NCBI GenBank assembly: GCA_903930395.1
Contig: CAIYYE010000463.1
Coordinates: forward strand, 1-19,939
Direction of reading: 5' to 3'
Source: an uncultured beta proteobacterium
GTDB taxonomy: Bacteria > Pseudomonadota > Gammaproteobacteria > Burkholderiales > Rhodocyclaceae
DNA: 19,939 bases
The notes below the pieces were generated by a model, which was not told the DNA's origin, did no database searches, and worked only from the letters and a program-made list of their open reading frames with translations. This document shows positions 1 through 7,840 of this stretch, one piece after another (position 1 is the stretch's first letter; each line of letters begins with the position of its first letter). A program made the translations under genes and the position numbers.

Positions 1-551
1 CGGTCTATGCCTTCATCTGTGCCGTTTTCATCTACAAGGATCTCGGCTTCAAGGATGTACCAAAGGTGCTGCTCAACTCGGCCAACATGTCGGCGATGCT
101 GCTTTACATCATCACCAATGCGGTTCTGTTCGCCTTCATCCTGACCAACGAGAACATTCCGCAGTCGCTGGCCGACTGGATGCTGGGCAACGGGCTGGGG
201 ATGATTACCTTCCTGCTCGCCGTCAACGTCATCCTGTTGCTGGCCGGCAACTTCATGGAGCCGTCTTCGATCGTTCTGATCTTTGCGCCCATCCTGTTCC
301 CGGTAGCCGTGGCGCTGGGTATCCATCCGGTGCACTTCGGCATCCTGATGGTGGTCAACATGGAGGTCGGCATGTGTCATCCGCCGGTCGGCCTGAATCT
401 CTATGTGGCTTCCGGTATCACGAAAATGGGTATCACCGAGTTGACCGTGGCGGTCTGGCCGTGGCTGCTGTCGATGCTCTGCTTCCTGATGGTGGTGACC
501 TACTGGCCGGGGCTGTCGCTCTGGTTGCCGCAGCGGCTGGGCATGATTTAA
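1..551 (+). CDS. dctM: TRAP transporter large permease, DctM type (3' part)
   Basis: This is the C-terminal end of a tripartite ATP-independent periplasmic (TRAP) transporter large membrane subunit, which moves organic acids such as C4-dicarboxylates using an ion gradient and a periplasmic binding protein. The reading frame is already open at base 3, so the gene begins upstream of the window; 182 residues are visible. They are strongly hydrophobic, with about four to five membrane segments, and carry the family's conserved C-terminal signature: a FMEPSS stretch, then HPVHFGILMVVN, then EVGMCHPPVGLNLYV. The substrate cannot be told from this part. The small permease and binding protein would be expected upstream, outside the window. 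The gene ends just before a strong terminator, so it closes its own operon. The GTG at 66 is an internal codon, not the start. Confidence 0.93.
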   Translation, partial: VYAFICAVFIYKDLGFKDVPKVLLNSANMSAMLLYIITNAVLFAFILTNENIPQSLADWMLGNGLGMITFLLAVNVILLLAGNFMEPSSIVLIFAPILFPVAVALGIHPVHFGILMVVNMEVGMCHPPVGLNLYVASGITKMGITELTVAVWPWLLSMLCFLMVVTYWPGLSLWLPQRLGMI

Positions 552-571
552 ACGTTTCACGCGCTGCATGG

Positions 572-605
572 ACAGGCCCCGACTTTGTTCGGGGCCTGTT
601 TTTTT
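572..605 (+). terminator. Intrinsic terminator after dctM
   Basis: An 11-bp perfect GC-rich stem (572-582 with 589-599) closes a 6-base loop and runs straight into a seven-T tract (599-605). It lies 20 bases after the dctM stop codon, so it should separate the TRAP operon from the genes that follow. Confidence 0.88.
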
Positions 606-655
606 GGCGGATCGGTATGGCACAATCCGCTCCCCGGAAAGTCCGTCAGGAAACC

Positions 656-1330
656 ATGAAATTCGCCCTATCGTTGATCGCCCTCGTCCTTGTGGCACTG
701 GTTGTTCCCTTCCTGTTTCCGGGGATGGGAAAGCAGCAGGGCGTTGATCCAAACGCCAATCTGCCATGGCAGATCGAGCTCGATGCCGAGGGCGGCAGTT
801 CGGTTTTCGGTCTGCGGCCTGGTGTCAGCACACTGGGCGAGGTGCGCCAGAAATTCGGTAGCGAAATGGACCTGGCGATCATCGCCGAGCCGGACGAGAT
901 GGGTGCCGTGGAAGGCTTTTACTCGCAACTTGCACTCGGCTTCGTGCTGGCCAAGGTCATTGTGACGGTCGAGGCCAGCGTCGAAACGGTCGCCGCCATG
1001 CGGGATCGCGCCCTGAAGGCCAATCACATGGACAGCACGACGCGCAAGATCACGCTGCATCCGGATGATCTGGTCGCCATTGAAAAAATGCCGGTCAAGG
1101 CAATCAGCGTGATTCCCACGGTCAATCTCGACGAAGCGACCGTGGTTCAGCGCTTCGGGCCGCCGGGCGAACGGCTGGTCGTTTCGGAAAAGCGGGTGCA
1201 TCTGCTTTATCCGGCCAAGGGGCTCGATGTCGTGGTCGATGCCGACGGCAAGGAGTTGCTGCAATACGTTGCACCACGCAGTTTTGCCCTGCTGCGCGAG
1301 CCGCTGAACAAGGCGGAAGCCGTGAAATAG
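656..1330 (+). CDS. Membrane-anchored protein of unknown function (two BamE-like half-repeats)
   Basis: I do not recognise this 224-residue protein. Residues 3-22 form a hydrophobic segment with a preceding lysine, which reads as an N-terminal membrane anchor or uncleaved signal; the rest would be periplasmic. Two stretches look alike: FGLRPGVSTLGEVRQKFG (51-68) and IPTVNLDEATVVQRFGPPGE (153-172). Both have the 'small turn, then helix, then FG' pattern of SmpA/BamE-like domains, each followed by beta-strand-like segments, so the fold may be a tandem of that type; this is inference. The start at 656 has an AGGA just upstream (648-651). An in-frame ATG at 617 is possible but has no clear ribosome site and would put a charged extension before the anchor. 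The gene stands between the dctM terminator and ndk, and nothing in the context fixes a role. Confidence 0.8.
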   Translation: MKFALSLIALVLVALVVPFLFPGMGKQQGVDPNANLPWQIELDAEGGSSVFGLRPGVSTLGEVRQKFGSEMDLAIIAEPDEMGAVEGFYSQLALGFVLAKVIVTVEASVETVAAMRDRALKANHMDSTTRKITLHPDDLVAIEKMPVKAISVIPTVNLDEATVVQRFGPPGERLVVSEKRVHLLYPAKGLDVVVDADGKELLQYVAPRSFALLREPLNKAEAVK

Positions 1331-1343
1331 CCAACGCAGTGAG

Positions 1344-1385
1344 TCGGGCGTTCGTGGCCCGAATCTGCTAAAATTGCCCGTTTTT
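1344..1385 (+). promoter_or_regulatory. Candidate ndk promoter (extended -10) with overlapping hairpin
   Basis: Bases 1366-1374 read TGC-TAAAAT, an extended -10 element; no good -35 hexamer lies at the usual distance. The same stretch holds a 6-bp hairpin, TCGGGC (1344-1349) with GCCCGA (1357-1362). A second GCCCG (1376-1380), directly followed by TTTTT, could pair with the same upstream arm instead, giving a weak terminator-like fold. Transcription would begin near 1380 and leave a leader of about 35 bases before ndk. This is a pattern match only. Confidence 0.4.
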
Positions 1386-1414
1386 CAACTGTCTAGCTTT
1401 TGCGGAGCAATTTT

Positions 1415-1843
1415 ATGGCTATCGAACTCGCCCTCTCCATCATCAAACCCGACGCTGTTGCCAAGAACGTTATCGGCAAGATTTACTCCCGTTTTGAAAC
1501 CAACGGTCTGAAGATCGTTGCTTCCAAGATGGTCTGGTTGTCCGAACAGGAAGCCGGCCAGTTCTACGCCGTGCACAAGGCCCGTCCGTTCTTCAAGGAT
1601 CTGGTCTCCTTCATGACCTCCGGCCCGGTCATGGTGCAAGTGCTCGAAGGTGAAAACGCCATCGCCAAGAACCGCGAACTGATGGGCGCCACCAACCCGA
1701 AGGAAGCCGCAGCCGGCACCATCCGTGCTGACTTCGCGGAATCGATCGATGCCAACGCCGTGCATGGCTCTGACGCACCGGAAACCGCCGCCGTGGAAGT
1801 CGCCTTCTTCTTCCCGGGCCTGAACGTTTACGCTGGCCGCTAA
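1415..1843 (+). CDS. ndk: Nucleoside diphosphate kinase
   Basis: This enzyme passes the terminal phosphate from ATP to other (deoxy)nucleoside diphosphates through a phosphohistidine intermediate, balancing the NTP and dNTP pools in the cytoplasm. The 142-residue length is normal for bacterial NDK. The catalytic histidine is H117 in the conserved NAVHGSD motif, and K11 in the early IIKPDAV motif is the conserved nucleotide-phosphate contact. The start at 1415 follows GGAG (1404-1407) with good spacing; the frame is open five codons further upstream, but that extension has no ribosome site and would not match the family's N-terminus ([13 protein letters not shown]). Ndk next to rlmN and the pilF-der cluster is a common arrangement in beta- and gammaproteobacteria. 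Confidence 0.97.
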   Translation: MAIELALSIIKPDAVAKNVIGKIYSRFETNGLKIVASKMVWLSEQEAGQFYAVHKARPFFKDLVSFMTSGPVMVQVLEGENAIAKNRELMGATNPKEAAAGTIRADFAESIDANAVHGSDAPETAAVEVAFFFPGLNVYAGR

Positions 1844-1850
1844 AAGCAGC

Positions 1851-1910
1851 CATTAGGATCGAGGATCCGGCAGTTAGCTAAAAGCTGGATCTTCGATTCT
1901 GAATCCTATG
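1851..1910 (+). promoter_or_regulatory. Long hairpin in the ndk-rlmN junction reaching the rlmN start codon
   Basis: Bases 1858-1871 pair with 1884-1897 in 14 continuous pairs (two of them G-U) around a 12-base loop. Across a 7-base bulge (1898-1904) the helix can continue as AGG (1855-1857) with CCT (1905-1907), and, skipping T1854, CAT (1851-1853) with the rlmN ATG (1908-1910). No T tract follows, so it is not a standard terminator. No Shine-Dalgarno-like sequence is visible in front of rlmN. It may be a structured leader or RNA-processing site; function is inferred only. Confidence 0.6.
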
Positions 1911-2999
1911 AAAAATCTTCTCGATCTCGATGGCGAAAGCCTGACTGCCTGGTTTGCCGAGCAGGGCGAAAAGCCTTTCCGGGCCAAGCAGGTGCTGCGC
2001 TGGATCCATCGGTCCGGGGTGGCGGATTTTGACGCCATGACCGATATCGCCAAGAGTCTTCGCGAGAAGCTCAAGGCGACGGCGGTCGTCGCGCCGCCCG
2101 CCGTGGTTTCCGACAAGCTGTCGGATGACGGCACACGCAAGTTCTTGATCGATGTCGGCAATAACAACGCCGTCGAAACGGTGTTCATCCCCGAAGACGA
2201 CCGCGGCACGCTGTGCATTTCCACGCAGGCCGGTTGCGCCCTCGATTGCGCCTTCTGTTCGACCGGCAAGCAGGGTTTCAACCGCAATCTGACGGTCGCC
2301 GAAATCATTGGCCAGCTATGGCAGGCCAATCACGCCCTGGGTGCCGTCCATGGCGACCAGCGGGTGATTTCCAATGTGGTCCTGATGGGCATGGGCGAAC
2401 CGCTCGCCAATTTCGACAATTCCGTGGCCGCCTTGAAGCTCATGCTCGACGACAACGCCTACGGCCTGTCGCGCCGTCGCGTCACGGTCTCCACCTCGGG
2501 TCTGGTGCCGGTTATGGACAGGCTCGGTGACGAGTGCCCGGTGGCCCTGGCTGTTTCGCTGCATGCGCCGAACGACAGGCTGCGCGACCAACTGGTGCCG
2601 ATCAACCAGAAATATCCGCTCAAGGAACTGATGGCCGCTTGCCAGCGTTATCTTGAGAAGGCGCCCCGCGATTTCATTACCTTCGAGTACATCATGCTCG
2701 ACGGCATCAACGACAGCGACGCCCACGCCCGCGAACTGCTTGCGCTGGTCAAGGCGGTCCATTGCAAGTTCAACCTGATTCCGTTCAATCCCTTCCCCGG
2801 TTCGCCCTTCAAGCGCTCGCCGGCCGAGCGGGTACGGCGCTTTGGCGATATCCTGATGCAGGCCGGTATCGTTACCACCACGCGCAAGACGCGGGGTGAC
2901 GACATCGATGCTGCCTGTGGCCAACTGGCCGGGCAGGTGCAGGACAAGACGCGGCGTACGGCCAGCCGGGTGATTCCCCTCGTGGAGGCAAGATCGTGA
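1908..2999 (+). CDS. rlmN: Dual-specificity RNA methyltransferase RlmN
   Basis: RlmN is a radical-SAM enzyme that adds a methyl group to C2 of A2503 in 23S rRNA and of A37 in some tRNAs, helping translational accuracy. At 363 residues it has the usual length. The [4Fe-4S] cluster motif CX3CX2C is C110, C114 and C117 in [12 protein letters not shown]. The two other cysteines of the mechanism are present: C103 (in TLCISTQ) and C337 (in [10 protein letters not shown]), matching the pair at C118 and C355 in the E. coli enzyme. MGMGEPL is the conserved SAM-binding region. The ATG at 1908 is the only plausible start: upstream in frame there is a stop at 1875 and no start codon in between. There is no clear ribosome site. 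The stop overlaps the pilF GTG (GTGA). Confidence 0.97.
   Translation: MKNLLDLDGESLTAWFAEQGEKPFRAKQVLRWIHRSGVADFDAMTDIAKSLREKLKATAVVAPPAVVSDKLSDDGTRKFLIDVGNNNAVETVFIPEDDRGTLCISTQAGCALDCAFCSTGKQGFNRNLTVAEIIGQLWQANHALGAVHGDQRVISNVVLMGMGEPLANFDNSVAALKLMLDDNAYGLSRRRVTVSTSGLVPVMDRLGDECPVALAVSLHAPNDRLRDQLVPINQKYPLKELMAACQRYLEKAPRDFITFEYIMLDGINDSDAHARELLALVKAVHCKFNLIPFNPFPGSPFKRSPAERVRRFGDILMQAGIVTTTRKTRGDDIDAACGQLAGQVQDKTRRTASRVIPLVEARS
2984..2988 (+). promoter_or_regulatory. Ribosome binding site that fixes the pilF GTG start
   Basis: A full GGAGG lies seven bases before the GTG at 2996, inside the end of rlmN. It supports GTG as the real start rather than the internal ATG at 3023, and the GTG start keeps K2, K7 and R9 in front of the signal-peptide core. 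Confidence 0.8.
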
Positions 3000-3796
3000 A
3001 ACTTTTTTTGCTGAAAAGCCGGATGGCGGCGCTTTGCCTGGGGCTGCTCTGCAGCTTTTCTGCCTCGGCGCAATACGAATTCAATCCCTCGGCAACCGGT
3101 CAGGTCAAAGGGGCGAGCGATCCGCGCAGCCGGGCCAGGATACACACCGAGCTCGGCTCCATGTATTTTCAGGCCGGCAATCCGGGCGTCGCGCTCGATG
3201 AGCTGCGCATCGCGCTGAGTGCTGATTCGGCCTATTTCCAGGCCTACAGCGTCCGCGGTCTGGTGCGTCTGTCGCTCCAGGAATACGGCAAGGCTGAAGA
3301 GGATTTTCGTCAGGCGCTGAGCCTCGCGCCGAACGATCCCGAAGTGAATAACAATTACGGCTGGTTCCTTTGCGAAACAGGCAAGGAGCGCCAGTCGATC
3401 AGCTATTTTCTCAATGCGCTGAAGAGCCCGCTCTACGAAACGCCTGACCGGGCCTACACCAATGCCGGAACCTGTGCCTTCAAGGCGGGCGATTTCGATG
3501 CAGCGCAGGACTACCTGCTCAAGGCCCTGCAGCTGTCGCGCGATGGCGCGGTTTCGGCCCGTCTGCAACTAGCCAAGATTTTTTACCGACGTGGCATATT
3601 CGAAGAGTCGCGCATCTATCTCGCCGATGCGCTGAAAATGATGGAGCCGCCGACGGCTGACGCCCTGTGGCTCGGCTTGCGTCTCGAACGCAAGCAAGGC
3701 AACCGGGCGGCCGAAGCTGGCTACGCCTCGCAACTGCGCGGTCGTTATCCGACATCGCCGGAGTATCAGGAATTCCTAAAGGGTAATTTTGAATGA
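2996..3796 (+). CDS. pilF: Type IV pilus biogenesis protein PilF/PilW (TPR pilotin family)
   Basis: PilF-family proteins are made of tetratricopeptide repeats and help the PilQ secretin reach and assemble in the outer membrane, which type IV pili need. This 266-residue protein has consecutive TPR units over about residues 40-240, including [20 protein letters not shown], and ends with the family-typical [10 protein letters not shown]. The N-terminus is a signal peptide (K2, K7, R9, then a hydrophobic core) with a plausible signal peptidase I site after A25 (ASA/Q). Unlike well-studied PilF pilotins it has no proper lipobox: C19 follows G-L-L and C14 follows A-A-L. It may therefore be a soluble periplasmic variant. 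The gene overlaps rlmN by four bases (GTGA) and rodZ by four (ATGA), so translation is probably coupled. Confidence 0.9.
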   Translation: MKLFLLKSRMAALCLGLLCSFSASAQYEFNPSATGQVKGASDPRSRARIHTELGSMYFQAGNPGVALDELRIALSADSAYFQAYSVRGLVRLSLQEYGKAEEDFRQALSLAPNDPEVNNNYGWFLCETGKERQSISYFLNALKSPLYETPDRAYTNAGTCAFKAGDFDAAQDYLLKALQLSRDGAVSARLQLAKIFYRRGIFEESRIYLADALKMMEPPTADALWLGLRLERKQGNRAAEAGYASQLRGRYPTSPEYQEFLKGNFE

Positions 3797-4677
3797 GTGA
3801 GCAGGAGAATATCCAGGACGTCGTGGCTGATGATGTGGTCGTGATTTCCGGGCCGCCGGTCGGCGAGCAGTTGCGTCTGGCGCGGGAATCGCGCGGGCTG
3901 GAACTTGCCGATATTGCCCAGACCCTCAAGCTGGGGCAGCGTCAGGTTGAAGCCCTTGAAGCGGGCGACTGGAAAGGTCTGCCGGGCAATACCTTCATCC
4001 GCGGCTTTGTCCGCAATTATGCCCGCCTGATTCAGATCGATGCGGCGCCGCTCATGGCGCAGCTCGATGAGGTGCTGGAAAAACCGGTGAGCAGTCTCGG
4101 CAATTCAGATGCCGTGCCGGCGACCATGCCGCATTCCGGCAGTGCCGGCACGCGGCGCAGCAAGCTCGTCGTGCTGATTGGTGCCGGTTCGGTGGTGCTC
4201 GCGGCGCTGGCCTATTTCCTGATGCCCGGCGACCTGTCTTCCCTGCGCGAGAGTACGCAGTCGCTGCTCGACTCGCTGGCCCGCAAGGACCAGGAAGTCG
4301 CTGCCGTGGCGCCCGCTGCGGAGCCGGTTTTCCCGCCGGGGAGCACGCCGCAGCAGGTCATGAACCCGCAGGCGCTGGCGCCGGCTGAGGCGCAGGCTTC
4401 GCCATCGGCCAGCGCCGCCCCTGTCGGCCAGTCCGGCACGGTGCCGCAATTGCGTTTCGTGGTCGACAAGGATTCGTGGCTTGAAGTCCGCGACCGCGAC
4501 AACAAGGTCATCTTTTCCCAGCGCCTGACCGCCGGTGCGGAACAGGCCATGGACGGCCACGGGCCGCTTTCACTGAGTGTCGGTTATGCACCGGGCGTCC
4601 GGGTCTTCTGGCACGGCGAGGCGGTTGATCTGGCCCCGCATACGCGCGGCGACGTGGCCCGTCTGGTTCTGGAGTAA
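3793..4677 (+). CDS. rodZ: Cytoskeleton protein RodZ (HTH and DUF4115 domains)
   Basis: RodZ is a bitopic inner-membrane protein that links the MreB cytoskeleton to the cell-wall elongation machinery and keeps rod shape. The order of parts in this 294-residue protein fits the family: a helix-turn-helix domain of the HTH_25 type at about residues 23-90 (EQLRLARESRGLELADIA, then FIRGFVRNYARLI), one transmembrane helix at about 125-144 preceded by RRSK, a Pro/Ala-rich periplasmic linker (about 170-215), and a C-terminal DUF4115 domain (219-294) with the conserved DSWLEVRD and GVRVFWHGE stretches. RodZ next to pilF and ispG is conserved in many beta- and gammaproteobacteria. The start overlaps the pilF stop (ATGA). 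Confidence 0.94.
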   Translation: MSEQENIQDVVADDVVVISGPPVGEQLRLARESRGLELADIAQTLKLGQRQVEALEAGDWKGLPGNTFIRGFVRNYARLIQIDAAPLMAQLDEVLEKPVSSLGNSDAVPATMPHSGSAGTRRSKLVVLIGAGSVVLAALAYFLMPGDLSSLRESTQSLLDSLARKDQEVAAVAPAAEPVFPPGSTPQQVMNPQALAPAEAQASPSASAAPVGQSGTVPQLRFVVDKDSWLEVRDRDNKVIFSQRLTAGAEQAMDGHGPLSLSVGYAPGVRVFWHGEAVDLAPHTRGDVARLVLE

Positions 4678-4680
4678 AGC

Positions 4681-5910
4681 GTGAGCGCAGTTGCCAAACG
4701 CCTGACCCGGTCCTGTCTCGTCGGCCATGTGAAACTGGGGGGCGATGCTCCGACGGTTATCCAGTCGATGACCAATACCGATACCGCCGACTATCTGGCG
4801 ACCGCCGTGCAGACGGCCGAGCTGGCGCGGGCCGGTTCGGAGCTGGTGCGGATCACCGTGAATTCGCCCGAAGCGGCCGCTGCCGTGCCGAAAATCCGCG
4901 AACATCTCGACCGCATGAACTGCAATGTGCCTTTGATCGGCGATTTTCACTATAACGGTCATCGCCTGCTCACCGAACATCCGGCCTGTGCCGAGGCACT
5001 CGCCAAGTACCGGATCAATCCCGGCAATGTCGGTTTCGGCAAAAAGAAGGACGAGCAGTTCGCCCAGATGGTCGAGTTGGCCTGCAAATACGACAAGCCG
5101 GTGCGCATCGGCGTCAACTGGGGCAGCCTCGACCAGGATCTGCTGGCCCGCATCATGGACGAAAACTCCCGTCGGTCTCAGCCTCTGGATGCGACCGAGA
5201 TCATGCGTCACGCCATGGTCACCTCGGCCCTCGAATCGGCCGCCAAGGCCGAAGAGGTCGGGCTGGCCGGCAACCGGATCATCCTTTCCTGCAAGGTGTC
5301 GAGCGTCCAGGACCTGATCGCCATTTACCGCGAACTGTCGAAGCGAGCCGACTATGCGCTGCATCTGGGCCTGACCGAAGCCGGCATGGGTTCCAAGGGC
5401 ATTGTCGCGTCGACCGCTGCGCTCTCCGTCCTGCTCCAGGAGGGCATCGGCGACACCATCCGCATTTCGCTGACCCCGGAGCCCGGCGGTTCGCGTTCGC
5501 AGGAAGTCATCGTCGCCCAGGAAATCCTGCAGACCATGGGCCTGCGCGCCTTCACGCCGATGGTGGCGGCCTGTCCCGGCTGCGGCCGGACGACCAGCAC
5601 CTTCTTTCAGGAACTGGCCGGCCAGGTGCAGGACTTCGTCCGCGCCAAGATGCCGGAGTGGAAGCTCAAGTACGACGGTGCCGAGAATATGACCCTGGCT
5701 GTCATGGGCTGCATCGTCAATGGTCCCGGCGAATCGAAGCACGCCAATATCGGCATTTCGCTGCCCGGTACGGGCGAAGCCCCGTCGGCCCCGGTTTATG
5801 AAGATGGCCAGAAGACGGTCACCCTCAAGGGCGACAACATCGCCAACGAATTCAAGCAAATCATCGAGCGCTATGTCGAGCGCACCTATACCAAGAAACT
5901 GAAGTCATGA
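4681..5910 (+). CDS. ispG: 4-hydroxy-3-methylbut-2-en-1-yl diphosphate synthase (IspG/GcpE)
   Basis: IspG reduces the cyclic diphosphate MEcPP to HMBPP, the next-to-last step of the MEP pathway for isoprenoid precursors, using a [4Fe-4S] cluster. The cluster ligands are visible as C298 and C301 (ACPGCGRT) and C344 ([10 protein letters not shown]), with the fourth ligand E351, spaced as in the E. coli enzyme (C270, C273, C305, E312) except for a longer gap between the second and third cysteines. At 409 residues it is longer than the E. coli protein (372), as in other betaproteobacteria. The N-terminal half is a TIM-barrel-like region with INPGNVG. I take the GTG at 4681 as the start because GGAG (4671-4674) lies six bases upstream. 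The stop overlaps hisS (ATGA). Confidence 0.97.
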   Translation: MSAVAKRLTRSCLVGHVKLGGDAPTVIQSMTNTDTADYLATAVQTAELARAGSELVRITVNSPEAAAAVPKIREHLDRMNCNVPLIGDFHYNGHRLLTEHPACAEALAKYRINPGNVGFGKKKDEQFAQMVELACKYDKPVRIGVNWGSLDQDLLARIMDENSRRSQPLDATEIMRHAMVTSALESAAKAEEVGLAGNRIILSCKVSSVQDLIAIYRELSKRADYALHLGLTEAGMGSKGIVASTAALSVLLQEGIGDTIRISLTPEPGGSRSQEVIVAQEILQTMGLRAFTPMVAACPGCGRTTSTFFQELAGQVQDFVRAKMPEWKLKYDGAENMTLAVMGCIVNGPGESKHANIGISLPGTGEAPSAPVYEDGQKTVTLKGDNIANEFKQIIERYVERTYTKKLKS

Positions 5911-7196
5911 GTCAAACACTGCAAGCCGTGCGCGGGATGAACGACATCCTGCCCGACGAAGCCGCCTTCTGGGAACTCTTCGAGGACACCATCCGGTCCT
6001 GGCTCAAGGGCTACGGCTATCGTCCGATCCGCATGCCCATCGTCGAGCCGACGCCGCTCTTCAAGCGCGCCATCGGCGAAGTCACCGATATTGTCGAAAA
6101 GGAAATGTATTCCTTCATCGACGGCCTCAACGGCGAAGTGCTGACCCTGCGCCCGGAAGGCACGGCCGGTTGTGTGCGCGCCGTCATCGAGCACAATCTG
6201 GCGGCCCGCCAGACCCAGCGCCTCTATTACATCGGCCAGATGTTCCGTCACGAACGGCCGCAGAAGGGGCGTTATCGCCAGTTCCACCAGGTCGGTGTCG
6301 AGTCCTTCGGCATGGCCGGTCCGGATATCGACGCCGAAATGATCCTCATGGGCGCGCGCCTGTGGAATGACCTCGGCCTCGACGGCATCGAGCTGCAACT
6401 GAACAGCCTCGGCCAGCCAGCCGAGCGCGCCCTGCATCGCGCCGCCCTGATTACCTATTTCGAGGAAAACGCCGAACTGCTTGACGAGGAGGCCAAGCGC
6501 CGCCTGCATACCAATCCGCTGCGCATTCTCGACACCAAGAATCCGGCCATGCAGGATCTCTGCGCCGCGGCGCCGAAGCTCATCGACTATCTTGGCGCCG
6601 AATCGCTGGCGCATTTCGAAGGCGTGCAGCGCGTCCTGCGCGATGCCGGCATCCCGTTCAAGATCAATCCGCGCCTGGTGCGTGGTCTCGATTACTACAA
6701 CCTGACCGTCTTCGAATGGGTCACCGACAAGCTCGGCGCCCAGGGTACGGTCTGCGCCGGTGGTCGTTACGATGGTCTGGTCGAGCAACTCGGCGGCAAG
6801 CCGACGCCGGCCTGCGGCTTTGCCATGGGCATTGAGCGCCTGATTGCGCTGATCAAGGATTCGGGCGGCGAGCCGGCTGCTCCGACACCCGATGTTTACC
6901 TCGTGCATCAGGGCGATGAAGCCGCCCGCTTGGCCTTCCGCGTGGCCGAAGGCCTGCGCGATCAGGGTATCGACGTGCTGCAGCACTGCGGTGGCGGCAG
7001 CTTCAAGTCGCAAATGAAGAAGGCCGATGGCAGCGGTGCGCTATTCGCCGTGATCATCGGCGATGACGAAGCGGCGACTGGCGAGGCCCAGTTGAAATCG
7101 CTGCGCCAGAGCGGCATGGAACAACGTAAACTGAAAGTCGATGAACTGGCCGAAGCCATCATCGACCAAATTATTGATTCGGATGAAGAGGAATAG
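5907..7196 (+). CDS. hisS: Histidine--tRNA ligase
   Basis: HisS activates histidine with ATP and attaches it to tRNA-His. This 429-residue protein is a class II synthetase of normal length. It begins with the family-typical [11 protein letters not shown]. Class II motif 2 is at about 106-135 ([21 protein letters not shown]114 is the likely ATP-contacting arginine). The two histidine-specific motifs follow: LVRGLDYYN (257-265, with R259) and AGGRYDGL (284-291). The C-terminal 100 residues are the anticodon-binding domain. It sits between ispG and yfgM in the conserved cluster. A paralogue without the anticodon domain, hisZ, lies about 7 kb downstream at 14272. Confidence 0.98.
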   Translation: MSQTLQAVRGMNDILPDEAAFWELFEDTIRSWLKGYGYRPIRMPIVEPTPLFKRAIGEVTDIVEKEMYSFIDGLNGEVLTLRPEGTAGCVRAVIEHNLAARQTQRLYYIGQMFRHERPQKGRYRQFHQVGVESFGMAGPDIDAEMILMGARLWNDLGLDGIELQLNSLGQPAERALHRAALITYFEENAELLDEEAKRRLHTNPLRILDTKNPAMQDLCAAAPKLIDYLGAESLAHFEGVQRVLRDAGIPFKINPRLVRGLDYYNLTVFEWVTDKLGAQGTVCAGGRYDGLVEQLGGKPTPACGFAMGIERLIALIKDSGGEPAAPTPDVYLVHQGDEAARLAFRVAEGLRDQGIDVLQHCGGGSFKSQMKKADGSGALFAVIIGDDEAATGEAQLKSLRQSGMEQRKLKVDELAEAIIDQIIDSDEEE

Positions 7197-7201
7197 GCAG
7201 C

Positions 7202-7840
7202 ATGGCGCATTACGACCTCGAAGAGCAGGAACAGATCGACTCCATCAAGACCTGGTGGAAGATGTACGGCAATCTCGTGACCGGTGTGGTGGTCGCAGTC
7301 TCGCTGGGCGTCATCGGCTGGCAGGGCTGGAACTGGTACCAGCGCGGACAGTCGTCGCAAGCGGCGGCCATCTACAGTGTGCTCGAGCAGGCGACATCCA
7401 TAGGCGATGCCCAGAAGGTCAAGGCGGCGGCCGGTGAACTGGCCGAAAAATTCGGCAGCACCAGCTACGCGTCGCTGGGCGCCATGCTGGCCGGCAAGCA
7501 GTCCTTCGAAGCAGGTGACCTGAAGACGGCGAAAACCCAGTTTGGCTGGGTGGCCGAAAACGGCAAGGACGAATTGAGGGATCTCGGACGTCTTCGTCTG
7601 GCGGCTGTCCAGCTCGATGATCAGGCTTACGATGAAGCGCTCAAGCAGCTCGATGCCTCACACGCGCCGGCTTTCGATACGCGTTTCCTGGAATTGAAGG
7701 GCGACGTATTGACGGCCCAGGGCAAAAAGGCTGAAGCGCGTGCCGCCTACAAGGCCGCGCTCGACAAGATGACCGGCAAGCAGGGCGCCGGCCGTGAACT
7801 GCTGCAACAGAAACTCGATAACCTCGGTGAGGCCGCCTGA
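7202..7840 (+). CDS. yfgM: YfgM-like membrane-anchored TPR protein (ancillary SecYEG factor)
   Basis: YfgM-family proteins are anchored in the inner membrane with a periplasmic TPR-like domain; in E. coli YfgM works with the chaperone PpiD next to the SecYEG translocon. This 212-residue protein starts with the conserved acidic MAHYDLEEQEQIDSIKTWW, has one membrane helix at about residues 24-46 with the typical GWQGWNWYQ end, and then helical repeats up to an E/A-rich C-terminus (RAAYKAALDK). A GAGGA (7188-7192) precedes the ATG at a spacing of nine. The position between hisS and bamB is the conserved one for this family. The stop shares one base with the bamB start (TGATG). Confidence 0.93.
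   Translation: MAHYDLEEQEQIDSIKTWWKMYGNLVTGVVVAVSLGVIGWQGWNWYQRGQSSQAAAIYSVLEQATSIGDAQKVKAAAGELAEKFGSTSYASLGAMLAGKQSFEAGDLKTAKTQFGWVAENGKDELRDLGRLRLAAVQLDDQAYDEALKQLDASHAPAFDTRFLELKGDVLTAQGKKAEARAAYKAALDKMTGKQGAGRELLQQKLDNLGEAA

Noticed and set aside
618..632. Sigma-54-like TGGCAC in front of the unknown gene
   Set aside because: The GC dinucleotide expected at -12 is two bases off the required spacing from the GG, so the site is not a proper -24/-12 promoter.
374..655. Possible longer N-terminus of the 656-1330 gene reaching back to 374
   Set aside because: It would overlap the certain dctM reading frame and run through the terminator hairpin; the start at 656 directly precedes a membrane anchor.
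4570..5859. 429-codon open frame on the minus strand
   Set aside because: Antisense to ispG, which has its cluster ligands in place; the product looks like compositional noise.
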